DNA of 7,097 nt. Source: Clostridiales bacterium. GTDB taxonomy: Bacteria > Bacillota > Clostridia > Oscillospirales > Butyricicoccaceae. A program made the position numbers and the translations under genes. The DNA lies in the NCBI GenBank assembly GCA_026419635.1, contig JANZZB010000048.1, positions 3,016-10,112 of the forward strand, read 5' to 3'. The notes below the pieces were generated by a model. That model was not told the origin of the DNA. It did no database searches and saw nothing but the letters and a program-made list of their open reading frames with translations. Of the stretch, positions 1-6,120 are shown one piece after another; positions within the stretch are counted from its first letter, which is position 1; each line of letters starts with the position of its first letter.

Positions 1-12
1 GCCGGTTGAATA

Positions 13-114
13 ATACGAATATCCAATAAGAATGGTGAATGAAAATGCTTTACAAAAACCATATATTGAAGTTTTCGCAAAGCGTTTTTCAACCATTCTA
101 ATGGATATTCGTAT
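13..114. repeat. Long imperfect inverted repeat (hairpin) upstream of the transporter operon
   Basis: Positions 13-24 (ATACGAATATCC) pair perfectly with 103-114. Pairing continues inward with small bulges: 30-36 with 92-98, 40-45 with 86-91, 46-51 with 79-84 (one G-T), and 55-59 with 71-75. This leaves an 11-nt loop at 60-70. By hand I count about 40 base pairs. It lies 46 nt before the first start codon and has no T-run after it, so it is not a standard intrinsic terminator of an upstream gene. It could be a structured 5' leader, a double operator region, or a small palindromic mobile element of MITE type. The pairing is seen directly; the role is unknown. Confidence 0.85.
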
Positions 115-136
115 AACAAGAAAGGCAACGGAAACG

Positions 137-146
137 TAATCGATTA
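137..146. promoter_or_regulatory. Small perfect palindrome TAATCGATTA, possible operator
   Basis: A 10-bp perfect palindrome with a central CG lies just before the ribosome binding site of the first permease gene. LacI-family regulators, common for sugar operons, often bind palindromes with a central CG. The site is short and AT-rich, so chance is a real alternative. No regulator gene is visible in the window to pair with it. Confidence 0.25.
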
Positions 147-160
147 AGAAAGGTGATGAG

Positions 161-1111
161 ATGAGACCTTTATCTGCCAATCAAATAAAAAAGAAGCATC
201 GGACATATTTTAAAAACTATTGGATGCTTTATACAATGCTAATCCCAGCGGTCATTTTCTTTCTGGTCTTTAGCTATTACCCTATGCTGGGGCTTCAGAT
301 TGCATTTAAAGACTGGAAAATATTCGGAGGAATATGGGGCAGCCCCTGGGCGTCGACTGACGGTCAACTGGATTTGCTCAAGCATTTTAAGTTACTGTTT
401 ACGGACAGCTTATTCTTTTCAAAATTTATCAATACGCTGCGTATTTCAACGCTAAAATTGCTCTGCGGATTCCCTGTCCCCATTATCATTGTCGTTTTGT
501 TGAATGAAATGCGTTCTGTTCGCTATAAGAAAGTTGTTCAGACGATCTCTTACCTGCCTCACTTTATATCCTGGATTATCATATCCGGTATATTGCTTAC
601 ACTGACAGCCAGCGGGAGCGGGTTTCAGAGCTTTCTGTCTTCAGTCTTCGGTAAGGAACTGCTTTTTTTCAGTGATGATAATCTTTTTCTGGTTGTTATT
701 GTGTTATCGGAAATATGGAAGGAGTCCGGTTGGGCAACGATCATATATTTTGCCGCGATATCCAATATTGACCCCTGTTTAGAGGAAGCCGCCGCGATTG
801 ACGGAGCGTCGAGGATGGATAAGATTATCCATATCATATTGCCCGGATTAAGACCCGCGATTTCGATCAATCTTATATTAAGCCTTAGCGGACTTGTGTA
901 CGGAGGTTTTGATCAGATATTTAATATGTACAATACAGCCGTTTATGGAAAAGGAGACATTCTGGAAACCTATCTGTTCCGTATAGGCATAGGAGGCGGA
1001 CAATATGACGTCGCAACCGCTCTGGGACTGTTTAATTCCGTATTGGCTCTGACGTTAACTTTACTGGCCAATTATATTATTAAGAAGAAAGAAGGGGATG
1101 GCATATGGTAA
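161..1111 (+). CDS. ABC sugar transporter permease, LplB/YteP type (CUT1)
   Basis: This 316-residue integral membrane protein is one half of the channel of a binding-protein-dependent sugar importer. Hydrophobic segments appear near residues 24-44, 98-116, 130-150, 174-193, 234-252 and 284-306, giving the usual six-helix pattern. The cytoplasmic EAA loop that docks on the ATPase is clear: EEAAAIDGA at 208-216 followed by ILPGLRP at 226-232. The N-terminal YYPMLGLQIAFKDW segment (39-52) is typical of the LplB subfamily, which serves oligosaccharide or complex-glycan uptake. The ATG at 161 follows AAAGGTGAT, a strong Shine-Dalgarno match, at 149-157. The stop overlaps the next permease gene, implying translational coupling. 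No ATPase is encoded here, so a shared MsmX/MsmK-type ATPase is the likely partner (inference). The specific substrate cannot be read from the sequence. Confidence 0.95.
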   Translation: MRPLSANQIKKKHRTYFKNYWMLYTMLIPAVIFFLVFSYYPMLGLQIAFKDWKIFGGIWGSPWASTDGQLDLLKHFKLLFTDSLFFSKFINTLRISTLKLLCGFPVPIIIVVLLNEMRSVRYKKVVQTISYLPHFISWIIISGILLTLTASGSGFQSFLSSVFGKELLFFSDDNLFLVVIVLSEIWKESGWATIIYFAAISNIDPCLEEAAAIDGASRMDKIIHIILPGLRPAISINLILSLSGLVYGGFDQIFNMYNTAVYGKGDILETYLFRIGIGGGQYDVATALGLFNSVLALTLTLLANYIIKKKEGDGIW

Positions 1112-1980
1112 ATGCGTTTATGAAACGTAATTTTGGAATAGGGTATCGAAACCGGATTTTTCATTCGATTAACTATCTCATATTTTTCTTCTATGCTCTG
1201 ATCACCTTTTATCCTTTTCTGTTTGTTGTTCTGAAATCAATTCAGGCGTATGACGTTTCCTCCGGCAAGCAGCGTGTCATTTATAATCTTTCTGCGTATG
1301 AAATGCTGCTTGCCAACGCGGACTTATATACAACGTTTTTACGAACGATTTTTGTTGTAATTGCCGCTACAACATTAAGTATATTCTTTACCATATTGAC
1401 AGCTTATCCTCTTTCGAGAAAACATTTAAAGGGCAGGATTCCGCTGCTGTTGTTTGTTATAATTCCAATGCTCTTTTCGGGCGGGTTAATCCCTACATAC
1501 ATCTTGATCAGAGATTTGAATTTGAGGAATAACATACTTGTTTATATCATTCCGGGTTTAATTTCTTCGTTTAACGTTGTAATCGCTAAAAATTTTCTGC
1601 AGGGAATTCCGGACAGCGTTGAAGAATCCGCTAAGATCGACGGTGCCAATGATTATACCATTCTGTTTAAAATATTTGTGCCTCTGTCGAAACCGATTAT
1701 TGCGACACTTGCATTATGGGTAGCGGTGGGTAAATGGAACGACTGGATGACCGGAGTACTGTATATTAAAGACAAGAATCTGTTGATCATACAAAATTAT
1801 TTAAGAATCGTTCTTACATCTTCCTATGCGGCGGGAACGGCATCTGCGGATATTTTAAATATGCCGGAAAGTTTGAAAATGGCTAGTATCGTAGTAGGTA
1901 CGCTGCCGATTCTTATTGCGTATCCATTTTTACAAAAGTATTTTGTAAAAGGTATGATTTTGGGATCTATAAAAGGATAA
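1105..1980 (+). CDS. ABC sugar transporter permease, YtcP/YcjP type (CUT1)
   Basis: This 291-residue membrane protein is the second permease half and would form a heterodimer with the product of the preceding gene. Hydrophobic segments lie near residues 22-43, 79-102, 112-134, 143-161, 192-208 and 259-279. The EAA loop is EESAKIDGA at 173-181, followed by IFVPLSKP at 190-197. Further family hallmarks are FSGGLIPTY (124-132) and the C-terminal FVKGMILGSIKG, which ends almost all members of this subfamily. The start at 1105 lies inside the end of the upstream gene (7-nt overlap, different frame), with AAGGGG at 1091-1096 as ribosome binding site. A second in-frame ATG at 1120 is possible but less well placed. 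Membership in a CUT1 importer is secure; the sugar is unknown. Confidence 0.95.
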   Translation: MVNAFMKRNFGIGYRNRIFHSINYLIFFFYALITFYPFLFVVLKSIQAYDVSSGKQRVIYNLSAYEMLLANADLYTTFLRTIFVVIAATTLSIFFTILTAYPLSRKHLKGRIPLLLFVIIPMLFSGGLIPTYILIRDLNLRNNILVYIIPGLISSFNVVIAKNFLQGIPDSVEESAKIDGANDYTILFKIFVPLSKPIIATLALWVAVGKWNDWMTGVLYIKDKNLLIIQNYLRIVLTSSYAAGTASADILNMPESLKMASIVVGTLPILIAYPFLQKYFVKGMILGSIKG

Positions 1981-1996
1981 ATGGAGTTTTGATTAC

Positions 1997-2920
1997 ATGA
2001 ATATTTTATTAGATACTGATATCGGAGACGATATCGACGATGCACTGGCGTTGGCGCTTGCTTTAAATATGAAGGAAATCAATCTTGTTGGGGTAACAAC
2101 CGTATTCAAGGATACGAATTTAAGAGGGAGGATAGCTAAGAAAATTCTCGGTATTGCAAACCGTCCGGATATACCTGTTTATGCCGGTTGCGGCAACGGT
2201 ATTCAACAAAAAAACAATGTCAATGAGGATATTTGCCAATATACGCCCGACCTTGATTTGGAGCGATATGCACCGCTGAATAACCGGGAAGGAGCGCAGG
2301 GTCAATCAGCCGTTGATTTTATCATTCAGGCGGCGGAACAGTATGCCGGCGATTTGACCCTTGTCGGCATCGGTCCGCTGACCAATATTGCAAAGGCCTA
2401 TCTTCAAGCCCCTGAATCCATGTCAAAAGTGGGAAATGTCGTCATTATGGGCGGTACGTTTTATCAGCATCATCGTGAATGGAACATTTTATGTGATGTT
2501 GAAGCGGCGCAGATCGTTTTTGATTCCTGTACCAATCTGCATTGCGTTGGCTTTGATGTCACACAAAAGGTTCAGCTGAATCGAAGCGAGCATGAATTTA
2601 TTCTGGGTATCCACAACCATGAATTAACCGGCTATCTGGCGGAGATCATGCGGTTATGGTCTAAAAGCAGCTGGAGAGAACCGTTACTGCACGATCCGCT
2701 GGCAATTTATTATTGCGTGCATCCGGAAGTATTACTGATGGAAAATATTCTTGTACACGTGGAGACACAGGGGGGTTATGCCAGAGGAATGACATTAAAC
2801 ATAGACAGTTTTAACGAACATATCGCCCGGCCGGTTTCGGGAAAGCGGATACAAGCCGCAAAAGACGTTAATGTAAAACTGTTTAAAGACTATTTTATGA
2901 ATACGGTATTTCAATATTGA
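1997..2920 (+). CDS. Nucleoside hydrolase (inosine/uridine-preferring nucleoside hydrolase family)
   Basis: The 307-residue protein matches the Ca2+-dependent nucleoside hydrolases, which cleave the N-glycosidic bond of ribonucleosides to give ribose and a base. The N-terminal Asp cluster DTDIGDDIDDA (residues 6-16) corresponds to the family DxDxxxDD metal and ribose site. GIGPLTN (124-130), MGG (151-153), EWNILCDVEAA (161-171) and LHDPLA (231-236, with the metal-binding Asp233 and the conserved His232) follow in family order, so the enzyme looks intact. There is no signal peptide, so it should be cytoplasmic. GGAG at 1983-1986 serves the ATG, 16 nt after the permease stop. Its place between permeases and binding protein of a glycan importer is unusual and suggests it acts on imported material. 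The base or aglycone preference cannot be told. Some homologues are annotated only by family, so a non-nucleoside riboside substrate is possible. Confidence 0.92.
   Translation: MNILLDTDIGDDIDDALALALALNMKEINLVGVTTVFKDTNLRGRIAKKILGIANRPDIPVYAGCGNGIQQKNNVNEDICQYTPDLDLERYAPLNNREGAQGQSAVDFIIQAAEQYAGDLTLVGIGPLTNIAKAYLQAPESMSKVGNVVIMGGTFYQHHREWNILCDVEAAQIVFDSCTNLHCVGFDVTQKVQLNRSEHEFILGIHNHELTGYLAEIMRLWSKSSWREPLLHDPLAIYYCVHPEVLLMENILVHVETQGGYARGMTLNIDSFNEHIARPVSGKRIQAAKDVNVKLFKDYFMNTVFQY
2018..2035 (+). other. Start-proximal hairpin with GAGA tetraloop inside the nucleoside hydrolase gene
   Basis: GATATCG (2018-2024) and CGATATC (2029-2035) are perfect inverted copies separated by GAGA, a GNRA-type tetraloop. 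The structure begins about 20 nt after the start codon and coincides with codons for the Asp/Ile-rich metal motif. It may simply result from repeated Asp-Ile codons, or it may moderate translation initiation. The pairing is seen directly; any function is speculative. Confidence 0.4.
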
Positions 2921-2939
2921 AATTAAGGAGGATATAAAG

Positions 2940-4598
2940 ATGAAATTGAAAAGGTTCGCCAGCTTTTCTCTGGTTGTAGCACTTGTATTTACGATTACTG
3001 CCTGCAAATCGAATACAGGAACCAACAATAATTCAGGATCAGGGAATACATCGAAATCAGCGCTGCGCATCTTTATGATGGGGGGAGCTCAGTGGGACGG
3101 CGTTTCGGAAGACCGCGTATGGACAGCGATTGAAGAAGCGACAAAAACGGATATTCATTATGAGGGAACGGATTCGGATTACTATGAAACTTTAAATCCC
3201 ATGATCAATACCGGCGACTTTCCGGACATTTTCTTTGCGGTGCCGGGAAGCACAAGCGGCGCTTATGATAAGTGGGCACAGCAAAACGATGATGGGATTT
3301 TGTACAACATAGATTTACTGCTGGCTCAGTATCCCGGAGAATTTGAATGGCTTGAAAAGCTGTATCAGACGGATCAATTCAAATATCTGCAATGGGATAA
3401 CGCCCATACGCTTGTTCCCTGGCTGACCAGCGATTATGTTTACGGAATTTATTATCGTAAGGATTGGCTGATCAATGTGGGTGAAGTCAATGCGGACGGA
3501 AGTGCAAAGGTTCCTGTCACACTGGAAGATTTTGAACGTGTTGTGAAGAAATTTACGGAAAACGACCCTGACAAAAACGGTAAAAAAGATACGTATGGTC
3601 TGTCTCCCAATAGCGACCCGTTTTGCTGGAATCAGCTATACCATGCTTTTGGCGTTTGTGAAGATTGGGATATGTCATCCGATGGTAATGTAACCTATAT
3701 GTATACGGATGAAAAATTTCGTAAGTTCCTGCAGTGGGCGAATAAACTTTATAAGAACGGATGGATTGACCCCAGCTTTAACACAAACATCAATGTACGT
3801 GATCGTGACGTGTTCAAAGACGGCAAAGCGGGCATTTTGATGACCGATGTTGAGCAGCATGTTAAATGGGTTGTGACCGAATTTGAGGAGAAGCAGGGCA
3901 AGGATCTTGTCGTAATGGGCGCTCCTCTGGTCGGCACTAAAAATCTGGGCATTGAAGGCGCAGGAGGAAGCTCCACCCGGGGCGGCTGGTATGGCGGATT
4001 TTCAATAACCAAGGCCTGTAAAGATCCCAAAGCAGCCTTACGTTACTTAAACTATCTGATTTCACCGGAAGGTTCTAAAATGTTCCGTTACGGCATGGAG
4101 GGAACCCATTACACCGTAGATGGCAAGGGTAATATCAAAGTGAATAATGATGAAAGAGCCAAAGAACCGGGCGGGCGGTTTGAAAACTCAAAAGAAGAAG
4201 ACGGACTGTCTCATCCCAACGGAAACTACTGCATCGGTTCCACGCAAATAGGCGGAGAAGTTGACTGGAGTAAATTTGATACGGAAAAGAAAATAACCGT
4301 TAAAGCGGATGCGGGCGTACTGGACTATCACTTTAAAAATCTCATTCAGCAGGCACAGGAGAAATTCATCGCTTACAAAGATAATATCCTAAGTTCCATT
4401 ATATTCCCATCCTCGATATCAGCAAAAGAAGTAAAAATTCGTGATATCGCAAAGACATATATCAATCCTGCGATTATGGGTAAAATAAATTTGACTTCCG
4501 ACTGGAACGCAATGTTAAAAAACTGTGAAAAGAATGGCATATCGGATGTCAAAGCGGTTATCCATGATACCGTTATTGAATTGGGATTAATAAAATAA
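2940..4598 (+). CDS. Extracellular solute-binding lipoprotein of the CUT1 importer (LipO/YtcQ type)
   Basis: This 552-residue protein captures the substrate outside the cell and delivers it to the two permeases encoded upstream. It begins with a lipoprotein signal peptide: positive MKLKR, a hydrophobic stretch, and the lipobox ITAC with lipidated Cys22. An Asn/Ser/Gly/Thr linker follows (23-40). The mature part shows family features: TLNPMINTGDFPDIFF (84-99), GIYYRKDWL (169-177) and an EF-hand-like loop DPDKNGKKD (209-217) that resembles the calcium loop common in this large binding-protein subfamily. Its length fits the LipO/YtcQ group, which is longer than typical maltose-type binding proteins. 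AAGGAGG at 2925-2931, 8 nt before the ATG, is the strongest ribosome binding site in the window, consistent with the high amount of binding protein such systems need. The ligand is not predictable, but a large oligosaccharide is likely (inference). Confidence 0.95.
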   Translation: MKLKRFASFSLVVALVFTITACKSNTGTNNNSGSGNTSKSALRIFMMGGAQWDGVSEDRVWTAIEEATKTDIHYEGTDSDYYETLNPMINTGDFPDIFFAVPGSTSGAYDKWAQQNDDGILYNIDLLLAQYPGEFEWLEKLYQTDQFKYLQWDNAHTLVPWLTSDYVYGIYYRKDWLINVGEVNADGSAKVPVTLEDFERVVKKFTENDPDKNGKKDTYGLSPNSDPFCWNQLYHAFGVCEDWDMSSDGNVTYMYTDEKFRKFLQWANKLYKNGWIDPSFNTNINVRDRDVFKDGKAGILMTDVEQHVKWVVTEFEEKQGKDLVVMGAPLVGTKNLGIEGAGGSSTRGGWYGGFSITKACKDPKAALRYLNYLISPEGSKMFRYGMEGTHYTVDGKGNIKVNNDERAKEPGGRFENSKEEDGLSHPNGNYCIGSTQIGGEVDWSKFDTEKKITVKADAGVLDYHFKNLIQQAQEKFIAYKDNILSSIIFPSSISAKEVKIRDIAKTYINPAIMGKINLTSDWNAMLKNCEKNGISDVKAVIHDTVIELGLIK

Positions 4599-4622
4599 AA
4601 ATATCTCAAAACTCTGATTTTT

Positions 4623-4637
4623 GGAGGGAAAATCGTG
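4623..4637 (+). promoter_or_regulatory. Ribosome binding site and GTG start of the GH-A lipoprotein gene
   Basis: GGAGG at 4623-4627 is followed 7 nt later by GTG at 4635-4637. This sets the start: from here the protein begins with a lysine/arginine cluster and a complete lipoprotein signal peptide, and a later start would lose the positive N-terminus. GTG probably lowers expression relative to the binding protein upstream. Confidence 0.8.
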
Positions 4638-6047
4638 ACGAAGAAAAGGATACGTATTTTGGCGTTTCAGATGGTCTTTCTTATGATGACCGTCATGTTG
4701 GGCGCATGCAGGAGCACTACCAAAACAAACAGCGGAGAAAGCAGTTCTTCTGCCGAGATTGCTGTTTCATCCGGTATAAATACGTCTGGGACGGAAAGCG
4801 GCAGTCAAACCGGCAGCACAAGCCGCAAAACGGCGGAAGGTAAAAATAATGCAGGTGTCTCAGATTCAACTTCAACGACAAAAAAAAAAGTTGTTGACTA
4901 TGGGGCCAATTACCGCTCCGATATGGTAAAGGCAAATCAGGAATATCTAGCGGGGGCTGTGTATATCTCATTTGAAGGATACAAATTCAACGGCGTTGAC
5001 TATAAAAAAGGAATGAAAGTCCTGCACAATCTTGGAGTAAAATGCATCCGGAATTCCATGTTTACGTCATTGTTGTTTCCGTCGCTCGACTCCAGAAATG
5101 AAGAGGATATTAAATTGATGCATAGCATATTGGCGGAAGCCGCCCGGTATGATATCCAAATTATTGGGGAAGTTTCTGGGAATTACAATAAAACTGGATT
5201 TAACGATAAAATTCCCAAGCGTGATATAACGCAAGGCAGTTATTATTTAGAATGGTTAAGCAATTATGAAAAAATGTTTTATACAATTGTTAAGGAGTTT
5301 CCTGAAATAACATATTGGGAAATTCAAAACGAACCGAACAATGCGGGGGAGTTAATGGAAGGCGGCACATATACATTCCGCGAAAAAGCGGATATGTTTA
5401 CGGATATGCTGCTGTATGCCTCCCGCGGTATCCACAAAGCAAATCCCGACGCGATATCCGTGATGGGAGGGATTACCGAAACGACCGGTCTAGGATCAGG
5501 CAAAAACAAGCAGTTTCTGGAGCTTTTATATGACAATATTTTCAGTGGCAAATGGCCCAGCACCTACCCTGACGATTATTTTCAGGTAGCCGCATGGCAT
5601 CCCTATACCTTCTACTATTTTGACAGGGAAAGCTTTGTTAAGTATAACAATGAAATTTACAATATCATCAAGAAGAGAGAAGGTAAGGATAAAAAAGTGT
5701 TCCTGACCGAATTCGGTTTTTCGGACGGAATGGCGAAACAAGAGGATATTGCGAAATGGACGATGGAACTGTTTAAAACACTCCGGCAGGACATGAAGTA
5801 TGTAGAAAGTATGTGCTATTTTCGAGAATTTAACGATCTCAATGATTTGTCTTGGGGTGCAGAGCTTTCATTAACGATGTATGGCTTATTTTATGATCCG
5901 AACCCTGATCATAACGATTTGCTGAACAACGTGAGACAGATTCCGGGTGCTCCGAAGCCTGTCGCCTATGCCTTTCAAAAAGCAGCAGGAGGGAAAGGTG
6001 ATTTAACCATCATGGTCCCAGATAAATACAAATCGCAATTAAAATGA
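4635..6047 (+). CDS. Lipid-anchored clan GH-A glycoside hydrolase (GH5/GH39-like)
   Basis: This 470-residue protein is a predicted surface glycosidase held to the membrane by a lipid. Residues 1-25 form a lipoprotein signal peptide with lipobox LGAC and lipidated Cys25. Residues 26-85 form a Ser/Thr/Gly/Lys-rich linker without evident fold. The catalytic (beta/alpha)8 domain spans about 105-455. In ITYWEIQNEPNN the Glu233 of NEP is the likely acid/base, and Glu359 in VFLTEFGFSDG is the likely nucleophile. His322 in AAWHPYTF and the terminal YGLFYDP plus KPVAYAFQK segments also fit clan GH-A. The family within the clan (GH5, GH39 or an unassigned group) cannot be fixed by eye, so the substrate is open. 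It follows the binding protein gene by 36 nt and likely produces the oligosaccharide that protein binds. A run of ten A (4880-4889) sits at the linker/domain border. Confidence 0.85.
   Translation: MTKKRIRILAFQMVFLMMTVMLGACRSTTKTNSGESSSSAEIAVSSGINTSGTESGSQTGSTSRKTAEGKNNAGVSDSTSTTKKKVVDYGANYRSDMVKANQEYLAGAVYISFEGYKFNGVDYKKGMKVLHNLGVKCIRNSMFTSLLFPSLDSRNEEDIKLMHSILAEAARYDIQIIGEVSGNYNKTGFNDKIPKRDITQGSYYLEWLSNYEKMFYTIVKEFPEITYWEIQNEPNNAGELMEGGTYTFREKADMFTDMLLYASRGIHKANPDAISVMGGITETTGLGSGKNKQFLELLYDNIFSGKWPSTYPDDYFQVAAWHPYTFYYFDRESFVKYNNEIYNIIKKREGKDKKVFLTEFGFSDGMAKQEDIAKWTMELFKTLRQDMKYVESMCYFREFNDLNDLSWGAELSLTMYGLFYDPNPDHNDLLNNVRQIPGAPKPVAYAFQKAAGGKGDLTIMVPDKYKSQLK
4880..4889 (+). repeat. Homopolymer of ten A in the GH-A lipoprotein gene
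   Basis: The run encodes the end of Thr82 and Lys83-Lys85, just before the catalytic domain. Adding one A brings a TGA stop within three codons (AGT TGT TGA). Losing one A leads to a TAA stop about 14 codons on. Either slip would therefore leave only the lipidated linker. Poly-A tracts of this length are prone to replication and polymerase slippage, so this is a candidate variable site; the sequence alone does not show variation. Confidence 0.6.
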
Positions 6048-6048
6048 C

Positions 6049-6096
6049 AATTGCCTGCTGGAGTATGAGTGATTCTCTTATGTCCGGCAGGCAATT
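6049..6096 (+). terminator. GC-rich stem-loop between the two glycosidase genes (weak terminator or mRNA stabiliser)
   Basis: AATTGCCTGCTGG (6049-6061) pairs with CCGGCAGGCAATT (6084-6096) over 13 positions with one G-T pair; the 22-nt loop can form a small inner GAG/CTC stem. It begins one base after the stop codon of the GH-A gene. The following bases, ATATTATAG, are not a real T-run, so termination is probably partial. It may instead protect the upstream mRNA end and lower expression of the GH2 gene that starts 24 nt later. Confidence 0.65.
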
Positions 6097-6120
6097 ATAT
6101 TATAGAAAGTGAAGACAGTT

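Noticed and set aside
1..29. Tail of an upstream coding gene
   Set aside because: All three + frames close early (stops at 7-9, 11-13 and 27-29), so a tail of at most nine codons could exist, too short to identify or choose a frame.
39..54. Possible CcpA cre site in the left arm of the hairpin (TGAAAATGCTTTAC), with a similar inverted stretch at 77-91
   Set aside because: The core CG is TG in the left copy and the right copy has one base too many between its half-sites; too many deviations from the cre consensus to call.
112..117. TATAAC as a -10 promoter element
   Set aside because: No acceptable -35 hexamer at 16-18 nt spacing; it lies at the base of the inverted repeat. The promoter could not be placed.
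128..142. Second cre-like stretch ACGGAAACGTAATCG
   Set aside because: The core fits but outer positions deviate on both sides; not better than chance in AT-rich DNA.
625..870. 81-codon open frame on the - strand in the first permease gene
   Set aside because: Covers the antisense of the conserved EAA loop; no independent coding evidence.
3749..4030. 93-codon open frame on the - strand within the binding-protein gene
   Set aside because: Antisense to conserved coding sequence with proline/serine/threonine-rich composition typical of a shadow frame.
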